A program made the position numbers and the translations under genes. A stretch of 45,130 bases of DNA from Bacillota bacterium. Its GTDB lineage: Bacteria > Bacillota > Clostridia > Clostridiales > Clostridiaceae. The notes below the pieces were generated by a model that saw only the letters and a list, made by a program, of their open reading frames with translations, was not told the DNA's origin and ran no database searches. The stretch's first letter is position 1; every line of letters begins with the position of its first letter. Positions 1-8,368 of this stretch are shown in pieces. The stretch spans positions 1 to 45,130 of the forward strand of contig JAEZKY010000086.1 in assembly GCA_023435985.1 (NCBI GenBank), given 5' to 3'.

Positions 1-1203
1 GTGCAATATAGACTTAAACAAAAAGAAACTATTCAATCTATTCTTAAAGCTAAAGAGGAAGCTGAAAAGGCCAATAAAGCAAAATCTGAATTCTTATCAA
101 ATATGAGTCATGAACTTAGAACCCCGCTTAATGCAATCTTAGGTTTCTCACAAATTCTACAATTAGATTCTGAAGCACCGCTTACGGCTTCACAAAATGA
201 AAGCGTTAATGAAATATTAAAAGCTAGTAACCATATTCTTGAGCTAGTAGATGAAGTATTAGATTTAGCCAAAATAGAATCTGGACAATTAAATATTTCC
301 ATGAATTCAGTACCCGTTAAATCAATTATGGAAGAAACTCTTTCCATAGTAAAACCTTTAGTCAATGAACATAATATTAAAATTATTACTCCAAATATAT
401 CAAAATTAAACGAATCTATTTATGCTGATCGAACTCGCCTAAAACAAATATTAATCAACTTATTATCTAATGCAATTAAATATAATAAACCAAATGGTGA
501 AGTAGTCTTTTATTATGAGAAAATTAATGGAAAGTACAACTTTCATGTTATTGATACAGGTATTGGTTTATCAGAGTCTGACTTAGATTTAATCTTTAAA
601 CCTTTTTGTCGCTTAAATAACGTGAATAATGTAATAGAAGGATCAGGCATTGGCCTCTCTGTTGTTAAGCAGCTTACTGAATTAATGAATGGTACTATTT
701 CTGTAAGTAGTAAAAAAGATATTGGAAGTCATTTTTGGATTGAGCTGCCTTATATAGTCTCTAATGTTAAACAAGAATCTGAAACTCTAACTTCATTAAA
801 GGTTAAAAAGCCTTTTGTAGAATCTAAAACTCATAAAATATTATATGTTGAAGACAATCCTGCCAATTTACGACTTGTTGAGCATATTATTAATAAAATT
901 AACTCTAATATAAAAATGCTTTCAATACCTTCTGGAGAATTATGCATAGATTTAGCCATAGAAAACAAACCAGACCTAATATTACTTGATATTAATCTTC
1001 CTGGGATAGATGGTTACAAAGTTTTTGAAATACTAAAAAATTATGATGAAACTTCTAATATACCTGTAATTGCCATTAGTGCAAATGCGATGCCAGAGGA
1101 TATGGAACAAGCTCGTCTTCTCGGCTTTTCAGATTATATTACCAAACCAATTAATATACCGACATTCGCTAAAAAAATTTCAAATATATTAAAGACTAAA
1201 TAA
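1..1203 (+). CDS. Hybrid sensor histidine kinase with C-terminal receiver (5' end outside window)
   Basis: C-terminal part of a hybrid histidine kinase. A short helical linker leads into a HisKA domain whose H-box reads FLSNMSHELRTPLNAILGF (phospho-acceptor His37 of the visible part). HATPase follows with the N-box LKQILINLLSNAIKYN, the G1 box DTGIGL and the G2 box GSGIGLSVVK. From about residue 278 there is a receiver domain starting ILYVEDNPAN, with phospho-acceptor Asp330 in LLDINLPG and the conserved Lys382 in TKP. The first base is a GTG, but the frame is open at the window edge and no sensor domain is visible, so the true start and input domain lie upstream. The next gene, 24 bp downstream, encodes an HPt protein. 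That arrangement suggests a His-Asp-His phosphorelay (inference). Family assignment is secure; the signal sensed is unknown. Confidence 0.93.
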   Translation: MQYRLKQKETIQSILKAKEEAEKANKAKSEFLSNMSHELRTPLNAILGFSQILQLDSEAPLTASQNESVNEILKASNHILELVDEVLDLAKIESGQLNISMNSVPVKSIMEETLSIVKPLVNEHNIKIITPNISKLNESIYADRTRLKQILINLLSNAIKYNKPNGEVVFYYEKINGKYNFHVIDTGIGLSESDLDLIFKPFCRLNNVNNVIEGSGIGLSVVKQLTELMNGTISVSSKKDIGSHFWIELPYIVSNVKQESETLTSLKVKKPFVESKTHKILYVEDNPANLRLVEHIINKINSNIKMLSIPSGELCIDLAIENKPDLILLDINLPGIDGYKVFEILKNYDETSNIPVIAISANAMPEDMEQARLLGFSDYITKPINIPTFAKKISNILKTK

Positions 1204-1227
1204 ACTTGCTGTAGAAAGGGATTAATT

Positions 1228-1599
1228 ATGAATTATTATAGTAAATATGATATAACTGGCTTTGCTAAAGACTTAGGGTTGAGCATTTCTGAAATATCAG
1301 AACTTTATGCTGAATTAATTAATGAAATAAATTCTTCATTATCAGACTTAAAGATCTTTATTATTAAAAAAGATTTAAAAAGTATGCAAAAGATAATTCA
1401 TAATATTAAAGGAGTCTCTGGTAACTATAGATTGACTGATGTTTATGAAAAGGCTTCTAAAATTAACAATTCTCTGAGATCTAATTATCTTACATACTTG
1501 GAATCGGACTTAAATGAATTATTTATTATAAGCAGTATGGCAGAAATAGAGATTACAAATTTTTTCAAGGAACATTCTGTCTTTATTAATATTGCATAA
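1228..1599 (+). CDS. Stand-alone HPt (histidine phosphotransfer) protein
   Basis: A 123-residue, mostly helical protein with the HPt signature IIHNIKGVSGNYRL, in which His58 is the likely phospho-acceptor and K61-G62 complete the HxxKG motif. Length fits a single four-helix HPt domain with nothing else fused. Such proteins relay phosphate between the receiver of a hybrid kinase and a downstream response regulator. The start ATG follows GAAAGGG at good spacing. It lies 24 bp after the hybrid kinase gene and is almost certainly co-transcribed with it. The final acceptor is not fixed by sequence. The orphan NarL-type regulator at 7311-7967 and the CheY-like protein at 6570-6938 are the nearest candidates (inference). 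Confidence 0.8.
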   Translation: MNYYSKYDITGFAKDLGLSISEISELYAELINEINSSLSDLKIFIIKKDLKSMQKIIHNIKGVSGNYRLTDVYEKASKINNSLRSNYLTYLESDLNELFIISSMAEIEITNFFKEHSVFINIA

Positions 1600-1610
1600 A
1601 TATCAATATT

Positions 1611-1653
1611 ATAAAACACGCTGTCTCATATACTTGATAACAGCGTGTTTTAT
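1611..1653. terminator. Bidirectional intrinsic terminator between convergent operons
   Basis: Perfect 14-bp inverted repeat, arms 1611-1624 and 1640-1653, with a 15-nt loop. Each arm begins or ends with an A/T run, so both strands present a stem followed by U-rich RNA. It separates the plus-strand HPt gene from the 3' end of the minus-strand che operon. Confidence 0.8.
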
Positions 1654-1749
1654 ATTTATTAAATATGCTTTAAATTATCTTATGTAATAATTATCCTGAT
1701 ATATTATATTTCTATATCTTCTTTATCATATCTAAATAAATTATCATCC

Positions 1750-3297
1750 TTATTTTAACTTGAATTGTTTAACCTGGTCCTTTAACATTTCAGCCTGAGA
1801 AGCCAATTCCTCACTGGCTGATGCGCTTTCTTCTGCTGTTGCTGAATTGCTCTGTACTATAGTTGATACCTGCATGATTCCCTGATTAATTTGTTCAATA
1901 CCTTCTGCCTGCTCATTTGAAGCTATTGCTATCTGACTAATAAACTCAGCAATTTTCACAGTGTCTTCTACTATTTTGTTTAATGCTCCTGCAGTTTTAT
2001 CCGCTATGTTTGTTCCTGCTTCTGCCTTTTTAATTGAACCTTCAATCATATCTGCTGTTTCCTTAGCAGCCTTTGCAGATCTTGCCGCTAAATTTCTTAC
2101 TTCTTCAGCAACAACCGCAAAGCCTTTACCATGCTGTCCTGCTCTAGCCGCTTCTACTGCAGCATTTAATGCTAAAATATTAGTTTGAAATGCAATTTCA
2201 TCAATTACCTTTATAATTTTGTAAATATTTGTTGAAGAATTATTTATTTCAACCACTGCTTTTTGCATTTCCTTCATTTGTTCATATCCATTTTCTGCAT
2301 TTGCTTTAGCACTTACTGCAATATCATTAGCACTTGTAGCATTTTCAGCATTCATTTTTGTTTGAGAAGATATCTCTTCCATAGATGATGTTAATTCTTC
2401 TATGGAACTTGCCTGCTCCATTGCACCTTGAGAAAGAGATACACTGGAATCCGACACTTGTCTTGATCCTGCTGCAACTTGTTCAGCTGCTGCATTTATA
2501 GTATGCATAGTACTATTTAATTTTTCAGTCATTCTTCTAAAAGCTTCTGCTAATAAACCAATTTCATCTTTACTTTGCATATTAATATCTACATCAAAAT
2601 CTCCATCAGCTACTTTATCAGCTATTTTTATTATTTTACGAACTGGTTTGCTTATTGCTGCTGAAATAAATATTCCTATAAATATAGCTATTACTATTCC
2701 CACGACTAAAATTGTTATAGTTAATACTGTTGTATTTGCTGCCATTTTGCTATTACCATTAGATGATTCTTTTGCAAGTTCTAATTTTAAGTCAACAAAG
2801 TTGTCAGCATTACTCTGTAGTTTTTCTAATGCTGGTTTTCCCTCACTATTAATAAGATTGACTGCTTCTGTATCCTTTCCTTGATTTTTTAACTGAATCA
2901 CTTTGTTTACAATGTCCATATAATTAGCTTTTGAAGTTTCTAATTCTTTAAGAGCATCTTCTCCTTTAGCTGTAAGTGTGGTTTCTCTCACCTTACTAAG
3001 GCTTGAATCAAACTTGCCACTTGAATCTTTAATTTTACTTTCATAATTCTGTACATCTGATGAATTTTGCGCAAGTAATACATCACTAGCGTATGATCGT
3101 ATATTGTTAGATTCATTACAAATATCAATTACATCTCCTAGCGGTTCAGTCATTTTTTCATATAATTGTGTATCCAGATCATTAATTTTATTAATATTGA
3201 TGACTCCTTGAATCCCTATAAATCCAGCTATAAAAATCACTATTAAAAATCCTAACAATATTTTTGACCTTATTTTCATATTATAAAACCATGCCAT
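1750..3297 (-). CDS. Methyl-accepting chemotaxis protein with periplasmic-type four-helix-bundle sensor
   Basis: A conventional transmembrane chemoreceptor of 515 residues. TM1 lies at about residues 12-31, an extracytoplasmic helical sensor of about 160 residues (four-helix-bundle type) follows, then TM2 around 188-215, a HAMP domain (DKVADGDFDVDI), and the cytoplasmic signalling hairpin whose tip reads EIAFQTNILALNAAVEAARA. It ends at QFKLK with no C-terminal tail, unlike the other two receptors in this island. The start ATG is preceded by AGGAGG seven bases upstream. It is the last gene of the operon cheY - poly-HAMP receptor - cheW - mcp. The ligand cannot be read from sequence. Confidence 0.95.
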   Translation of the reverse strand: MAWFYNMKIRSKILLGFLIVIFIAGFIGIQGVININKINDLDTQLYEKMTEPLGDVIDICNESNNIRSYASDVLLAQNSSDVQNYESKIKDSSGKFDSSLSKVRETTLTAKGEDALKELETSKANYMDIVNKVIQLKNQGKDTEAVNLINSEGKPALEKLQSNADNFVDLKLELAKESSNGNSKMAANTTVLTITILVVGIVIAIFIGIFISAAISKPVRKIIKIADKVADGDFDVDINMQSKDEIGLLAEAFRRMTEKLNSTMHTINAAAEQVAAGSRQVSDSSVSLSQGAMEQASSIEELTSSMEEISSQTKMNAENATSANDIAVSAKANAENGYEQMKEMQKAVVEINNSSTNIYKIIKVIDEIAFQTNILALNAAVEAARAGQHGKGFAVVAEEVRNLAARSAKAAKETADMIEGSIKKAEAGTNIADKTAGALNKIVEDTVKIAEFISQIAIASNEQAEGIEQINQGIMQVSTIVQSNSATAEESASASEELASQAEMLKDQVKQFKLK

Positions 3298-3315
3298 TGT
3301 AATTCCTCCTGACAG

Positions 3316-3810
3316 CTATTCAGCATTATTTAAAACATCAGCTTCTTCATCACCTATTAACTCATCGCAATCCAAAATCAACTTAACTTCCTTGCCAACC
3401 TTCCCTATACCTTTTATATACTTGTTATTTACATTATTTAAATTTGGTGGCGGCATAATATCTTGATCTGATATTACTAATACTTCTGACACACTATCAA
3501 CAATGAGCCCTATTGATAAATCATTTATATCTACAACTATTATGCAGGTTCTATCATTATATTCTCTAAATGCTTTCTTAAACCTTAGTCTAACGTCCAT
3601 AACTGGAATTATTTTTCCACGGAGATTAATTATTCCCCTTATATAATCTGGCAGTTCTGGAACTAAAGTTACTGGCTGTATCCCAATGATCTCTATAACA
3701 TTATTTATACTTATGCCATAGGACTCATTATCAAGTAAGAAAGTAAGATATTTTTCCTTTTGAGTATCCTCTCCTATTTCTTCAATACTGCTAACTACAT
3801 TTTCACTCAT
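3316..3810 (-). CDS. cheW: CheW chemotaxis coupling protein
   Basis: A CheW-domain protein of 164 residues, slightly longer than the usual 140-160 because of an acidic N-terminal stretch and an acidic tail. Recognisable segments are YLTFLLDNESYGISINNVIEI, the central ELPDYIRGIINLRGKIIPVMD, and GLIVDSVSEVL. CheW bridges receptor tips to the kinase CheA in the core array. It is flanked by two receptor genes (18 bp to the downstream one, 43 bp to the upstream one) and its ATG follows AGAGGAGTG. There is no CheA gene in the window, so this CheW must work with a kinase encoded elsewhere (inference). Confidence 0.95.
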   Translation of the reverse strand: MSENVVSSIEEIGEDTQKEKYLTFLLDNESYGISINNVIEIIGIQPVTLVPELPDYIRGIINLRGKIIPVMDVRLRFKKAFREYNDRTCIIVVDINDLSIGLIVDSVSEVLVISDQDIMPPPNLNNVNNKYIKGIGKVGKEVKLILDCDELIGDEEADVLNNAE

Positions 3811-3853
3811 TGTATCACTCCTCTGTTTCTATATAAATAAACAACTCAAAAAA

Positions 3854-6478
3854 TTAATATTTCCCAAAATCCATATTATCTAAATTTATATCTGTTTTCG
3901 CCTTTAAATCAGATAGCCTATTAAGTTGTCCATTATCCATAGTATTATCCATTCCTAGCATGTTCTCTTTTTCATTATTATCTAAAAATATTCTATTTTG
4001 AGCTTTTCTTCTTAATTTAAATTGAGTTACTCTCTCTCTTAAATTTTCTGCCTGACTTGACATCTCTTCACTTGAAGATGCTGTCTCCTCAGATGTAGCA
4101 GAGTTCATTTGAGTAACCTTTGATATCTGTTGTACAGCTTCATTTATTTGAGATACAGCTAATACCTGTTCATCACATGATGCTGCTATTTTGCTCACTA
4201 TTTCAGAAGTACTTCTGATATCATCAACTATGGCATTTAATGACTCCGCTGTATTATTAGCTATTTCTGTTCCTGCATTTACTTTTTTAATTGATCCTTC
4301 TATTAGAACTGTAGTTTCCTTAGCGGCATTTGCACTTCTTCCTGCAAGATTTCTAACCTCTTCTGCAACTACTGCAAAGCCTTTGCCGTGTTGTCCTGCC
4401 CTTGCTGCCTCTACAGCTGCATTAAGTGCTAATATATTTGTTTGGAAAGCTATTTCATCTATTACTTTTATTATCTTAGAAATATTTTCAGATGCTTCAT
4501 TTATTTCATTCATAGCCTTCAGCATATTATCCATTTCTGTATTTCCATTTATGGCATTTGTTGTAGCTTTTACAGCTAAATCATTTGCTTCATTAGCACT
4601 TGAAGCATTTGATCTTGTTTGCTCTCCTATTTCTGATAATGAAGCTGTTACTTCTTCAACAGCACTTGCTTGTTCAGCTGATGCTTGTGATAAGCTTTGA
4701 CTTGCATTTGAAACTTGACTAGATGCTGCTGCCACTTCACTTGCTGAAACATTTATGGCTGTAAGTACTTGATTAAGCTCCTGTATGGATGCATTTAAAG
4801 CATTTATTATGCTTCCATAATCTCCACTATATGTATTCTCAACAGTTATATCTAAGTTGCCTTTTGACATTTCTATCAGTGCATTATTTATTTCTTTAAT
4901 TGGTTTAGCAAATGCATCTACAGCTCTATTTACTATGTTTACAAGCTCCCTAAAGCTTCCCTCAAATTTTTCTTCCTCTCCTCTTACCTGTAAATTTCCT
5001 GCTGCTGCAGCAGAAAGAATTCTTACTTGTTCATCAACGACTTTAAGAATGTTGTCTTTTAATCCATTCAAACTATCATTAGCAATTCCAAATCTTCCTG
5101 GTAATTTTTCAAGTTCAACTGTTAAATCACCCTCTGAATATGATTTTAATACAGCAAAGATTTTTATTAATACATCTACAGATATCCACATTGCGTCATT
5201 TACGCTTTGAGCCATTTGTTTATATGCGCCACTAAATTTAGAAGCATCTATTTTATCTCTTGTATTTCCTAATTTAAAGGTGTCGCTCATCCAATTAATT
5301 TCCTTTATGAACATATTTAAAGTATCAATTAGCATATTTAAATTGTTTTTTGTATTATTAAATTCACCATAGTATTCAGTTTCTATTTTTTCTGGTATAT
5401 CACCGTTACTTATCCTTTTAACATAATCTGCCGTTACATTTATTGGTTCTACAAAAGCTTCTATTATTCCATTAATTCCATTTGTCATTTCAGCCCATGA
5501 GCCCTTGAAATGCGAAGAGTCTATTCTCTTAGATAAATTACCTTTTTTAATCTCGTCAGCTACATCAATCTGTTCCTTAGCTATAGACAATAAGTTTCCT
5601 CTTAATTTATCCAAATGTTCCTTTACCAAATTATATCTTCCTGGCTGTTCTTCAAGCTGAGCTGATAAGTCCCCTTCTGAATATGCTTTAAGCATGCCAA
5701 ATAGTTGTAAAAATACATCTATTGATACCCATACTGTATCATTTATGCACTCCGTCATTTCCTTAAACGCACCTTCAAATTTAGAAGGATCTATTTTATC
5801 TCTTGTATTCCCTAACTTGAAAGTATCTTTTAACCAGTGTATCTCTTTGTCAAAAGCATTCAGGTTATCAATAAGCCAATTAATGTTTTTCTTTACAGTA
5901 CCGAATTCTCCAGATTCATCTTCACTATATTTAGCTTGAATTTCTCCCTTGCTTATTTTTTCTATGTAATTTGAAGTAGTTCTAATATTATTTATAAATA
6001 TGTTCGCTGTGTTTAAATTATTTTCACCCATTATTTTCCATGATCCTTTGTATTTTGTACTATCTAGCTTTATATCAAAATTTCCTTTTTTAATTGATTC
6101 TGCAACAGAATTAGAATCATTAATCACATTTTTTATATCTTTGATTACTGTTTTCAATGAATCCGCTAATTCAGCAAAGTCATCCTTAATTTCTATATTT
6201 ATATTCTCATCAAATTCTCCATTTGCAACCTTAGTAACTATACTATTGAGATTTCTAATGGATTTACTAATTGAACTTATAAGTAAGGCTCCTAAAATTA
6301 TTGTAAAAAATACTCCTGCTAATAGAATTATCAAAATATTATTTTGCACCTGCTTTATAGCTTCTATATTTTCCATCCCTTTATATGCTACAGCAAATAA
6401 TATGCACTCTATTGCAACTATCAATATAAAGGCCAGACTTATCTTACTTTTTATTTTTGAATTCCCCATATTAAACAT
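3854..6478 (-). CDS. Chemoreceptor with eleven tandem HAMP-like units and no extracytoplasmic sensor
   Basis: Receptor-like protein of 874 residues. TM1 is at about residues 13-32 and TM2 at about 48-68, separated by only about 15 residues, so there is no room for an outside ligand domain. Between TM2 and the methyl-accepting signalling domain (tip EIAFQTNILALNAAVEAARA near 674-694) lies a ladder of HAMP-like units. Their conserved Gly falls at residues 87, 132, 178, 223, 269, 313, 359, 404, 450, 494 and 540, a strict 44-46-residue period. Units 2-5 and 6-9 form a duplicated four-unit block; both copies contain KLGNTRDKID. After the signalling domain a flexible tail of about 55 residues ends in DFGKY, which fits the aromatic pentapeptide tether for CheR/CheB. 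The gene lies between cheY and cheW. Sensing is probably cytoplasmic or membrane-based (inference). Confidence 0.92.
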   Translation of the reverse strand: MFNMGNSKIKSKISLAFILIVAIECILFAVAYKGMENIEAIKQVQNNILIILLAGVFFTIILGALLISSISKSIRNLNSIVTKVANGEFDENINIEIKDDFAELADSLKTVIKDIKNVINDSNSVAESIKKGNFDIKLDSTKYKGSWKIMGENNLNTANIFINNIRTTSNYIEKISKGEIQAKYSEDESGEFGTVKKNINWLIDNLNAFDKEIHWLKDTFKLGNTRDKIDPSKFEGAFKEMTECINDTVWVSIDVFLQLFGMLKAYSEGDLSAQLEEQPGRYNLVKEHLDKLRGNLLSIAKEQIDVADEIKKGNLSKRIDSSHFKGSWAEMTNGINGIIEAFVEPINVTADYVKRISNGDIPEKIETEYYGEFNNTKNNLNMLIDTLNMFIKEINWMSDTFKLGNTRDKIDASKFSGAYKQMAQSVNDAMWISVDVLIKIFAVLKSYSEGDLTVELEKLPGRFGIANDSLNGLKDNILKVVDEQVRILSAAAAGNLQVRGEEEKFEGSFRELVNIVNRAVDAFAKPIKEINNALIEMSKGNLDITVENTYSGDYGSIINALNASIQELNQVLTAINVSASEVAAASSQVSNASQSLSQASAEQASAVEEVTASLSEIGEQTRSNASSANEANDLAVKATTNAINGNTEMDNMLKAMNEINEASENISKIIKVIDEIAFQTNILALNAAVEAARAGQHGKGFAVVAEEVRNLAGRSANAAKETTVLIEGSIKKVNAGTEIANNTAESLNAIVDDIRSTSEIVSKIAASCDEQVLAVSQINEAVQQISKVTQMNSATSEETASSSEEMSSQAENLRERVTQFKLRRKAQNRIFLDNNEKENMLGMDNTMDNGQLNRLSDLKAKTDINLDNMDFGKY

Positions 6479-6569
6479 CTTAATTCCCTCCCTAAAACAT
6501 TAAATCATTTAGTTTTCATACTCAAATTTTACCCGTAATTATTTTGTATTTCTTAGTGGAAATTTCCCA

Positions 6570-6938
6570 TTACACTATTTTTTCACCAAGATTCATCAAT
6601 TGCTTGGATATGACTTCTTCTTTAAAAGGTTTTACTATAAATGATACTGCTCCTGCTATTATAGCCTCCTTAACATTAATTTCATGTCCCATAGATGAAA
6701 TAACTATGATTCTAGCATTGTTATCAATTGACTTAATCATTTTTATTGCATCTACCCCTCCAAGCTCCGGCATAGTCAAATCCATAGTTACAATATCTGG
6801 TTTTAATAATCTGTATTGCTGCACCGCTTTCATCCCTGTATCTGCCTCGCCTACAACTTCAAAACCACTCTTTTCTAAAATCCTCCTTAGTGCTATTCTC
6901 ATGAACGCGGCATCATCTACAACTAATGCTCTCTTCAT
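6570..6938 (-). CDS. cheY: CheY-like single-domain response regulator
   Basis: A 122-residue free-standing receiver domain. The acidic pair is D8-D9 (LVVDDAAFMR), the phospho-acceptor is Asp53 in TMDLTMPELGG, the switch Ser is at 81/82 (VISSMG), and Lys103 sits in VKPF. No output domain is attached, as in CheY, which carries the signal from CheA to the flagellar switch. It is the first gene of the operon with two receptors and cheW, which supports a chemotaxis role. The ATG follows AAGGGAGAG. Family is certain. Whether it controls the motor, acts as a phosphate sink, or serves the nearby HPt protein cannot be told from sequence. Confidence 0.88.
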   Translation of the reverse strand: MKRALVVDDAAFMRIALRRILEKSGFEVVGEADTGMKAVQQYRLLKPDIVTMDLTMPELGGVDAIKMIKSIDNNARIIVISSMGHEINVKEAIIAGAVSFIVKPFKEEVISKQLMNLGEKIV

Positions 6939-7310
6939 AAATTACTCTCCCTTCGCTTAATTTATATAAATTTCTACCTTTTTCTATTAACATTATTATT
7001 TTAAATGTTTTTGTAATGTCTTTGTAGTACCGCAAGTCATACAATAAAATGCAAATTGCACAACAAATAACCCAAAAATGCAAAATGCATTTTTAGACAA
7101 AATGCTTCATTAAATTTAATTTTATGCCTTTAGTTCTATCTTTTAGGAAATTAAACAAGCTTGCACACTTCTTTATGCATTGTTCTATCATATATAAACA
7201 TGTTATAATTTTTATATTGATATAAATTTATTTGTGTTTAATTTATGTTGAATTTTGTCTATTAGGGGGAAATTTTAATAGATTACTTTATTGGATAGTG
7301 AGGGGTTTTT
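6939..7310. other. Divergent intergenic region between cheY and the NarL-type regulator
   Basis: 372 bp without a gene. It holds the leader of the cheY operon, the conserved box described at 7026-7089, and the AT-rich leader of the regulator gene. I see no other gene or strong hairpin. Confidence 0.7.
7026..7089 (-). promoter_or_regulatory. Che-operon upstream box, copy A (paired TGC-N5-GCA sites)
   Basis: On the plus strand this region has AGTACC at 7026, GTCATA at 7036, then two 11-bp TGC-N5-GCA dyads at 7050-7060 (TGCAAATTGCA) and 7079-7089 (TGCAAAATGCA), 29 bp apart. The same array, ungapped over 36 bp, occurs upstream of the other che operon at 12115-12179. Distance from the first dyad to the start codon is 112 bp here and 114 bp there. 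I read it as a shared promoter/operator module for both che operons; the protein that binds it is unknown. Confidence 0.65.
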
Positions 7311-7967
7311 ATGACACGGGTTATTATTGCTGAAGATCAAAAGCTTTTGAGAGAAAGTTTTAAGAATATAATTGAAAATAATAGTGATATAAAGGTTGTT
7401 GCTTGTGCTACTAATGGTAACGAAGCTTATGATTTATGTAAGGAATATAAGCCTGACGTGGTTTTGATGGATTTATCTATGCCAGTATGTAATGGCATGG
7501 AAGCTACAAAATTAATAAAATCTAAATTTCCATCAATAAAAGTTCTAATACTTACTGCATCTAACGATACAAATGATGTGACTGATGCCATAAGCAGCGG
7601 TGCAGATGGGTATATTTTAAAAGATATAAGTACTGAAGAACTTATACTTTCAATAAAAAGTGCTTCATTAGGACTTGGGATAATCACCAAGGATATTTTA
7701 AATCCCATTGTATCAAATCTACATAAAGAAAATAAGAAGACCAAGAAAAAGACTATTGCTATTGAAGGTATAAATGTATCTTTAACAGAAAGGGAATTAA
7801 ATATAGTAGCTATGATTGTTGATGGAAAGGACAATAAAGAAATTGGAGCCGCTCTGTTTATTGCTGAAGGCACTGTAAAAAATATAATCACCGAGATTAT
7901 CTCAAAGCTTCAACTAAAAGACCGCACCCAACTTGCAGTATATGCCGTAAAAAATAGGCTTGTATAA
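7311..7967 (+). CDS. NarL/LuxR-family response regulator (orphan)
   Basis: A 218-residue two-domain regulator. The receiver starts RVIIAEDQKLLRESF, with phospho-acceptor Asp54 in LMDLSMPVCNG and a Lys in LKDIS. The C-terminal LuxR-type helix-turn-helix contains LTERELNIVAMIVDGKDNKE and IAEGTVKNIITEI. Such proteins dimerise on phosphorylation and bind inverted repeats. The gene is divergent from the cheY operon and has no adjacent histidine kinase of the NarL-partner type. The HPt/hybrid kinase pair at the window start is the nearest phosphoryl source. It is a reasonable candidate to bind the paired dyads upstream of the che operons (inference only). The ATG lies 8 bases after a GAGGGG sequence. 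Confidence 0.92.
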   Translation: MTRVIIAEDQKLLRESFKNIIENNSDIKVVACATNGNEAYDLCKEYKPDVVLMDLSMPVCNGMEATKLIKSKFPSIKVLILTASNDTNDVTDAISSGADGYILKDISTEELILSIKSASLGLGIITKDILNPIVSNLHKENKKTKKKTIAIEGINVSLTERELNIVAMIVDGKDNKEIGAALFIAEGTVKNIITEIISKLQLKDRTQLAVYAVKNRLV

Positions 7968-8368
7968 ATATATACAGCTTTGATTTACTTATGTGGTAAC
8001 TTACCGAAAGCATAAATATTTTTATTCCGAAAAACTATAAAAATGTCGCTGAAGGTTCTAAGTTGCAGGTTGTGCCCACTTTAGCATGCTCCAACTTTCA
8101 GTTTGACAAGCTAAAGTGGAAGACCCTGCAATTAAGAACCTTTAACAGCTCATTTTTAAATGTTTTCTTCACAAAAATATTTATTATTTCTAGTGAAGTT
8201 ATCCATTTAAGGTCTAGCAAACATGTGAGTATTTATTTTGTTTATCTATATAGTTTTACAAATCAGATCCTTTATTTATCGCCTGTAATTTTTCAGAATA
8301 TATATAATATGATTTTTGAAAATCAGAAGAATTTTCTTACGCAACTTATTACTGTTTTAGTTGTTGCT
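7968..8368. other. Convergent intergenic region with a long hairpin
   Basis: About 400 bp between the NarL-type regulator and the 3' end of cheB. The left third contains the large inverted repeat at 8048-8149. The rest is AT-rich with no convincing gene. An open frame over 8063-8407 runs through the hairpin and into cheB antisense, and has no ribosome binding site. Confidence 0.6.
8048..8149. repeat. Long imperfect inverted repeat (cruciform/hairpin, MITE-like)
   Basis: Arms 8052-8085 and 8110-8142 pair over about 33 bp with a few mismatches. The outermost arms read AAGGTTCT / AGAACCTT, the innermost CCACTTTAGC / GCTAAAGTGG. A GCTG/CAGC extension at 8048-8051 and 8146-8149 continues the stem beyond a small bulge. 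The loop is 24 nt. It is far longer than a normal terminator stem and lacks a following T-tract. It may be a small non-autonomous element, a structured RNA, or an RNase-processed bidirectional 3' end. Confidence 0.6.

Noticed and set aside
4191..6960. Long plus-strand open frames opposite the poly-HAMP receptor and cheY genes
   Set aside because: They are antisense shadows of conserved genes; composition is Ser/Ile/Phe-rich and there are no ribosome binding sites.
7050..7060. TGC-N5-GCA dyad as a sigma-54 promoter
   Set aside because: The required GG and GC dinucleotides 10 bp apart (TGGCAC-N5-TTGC) are not present in either copy.
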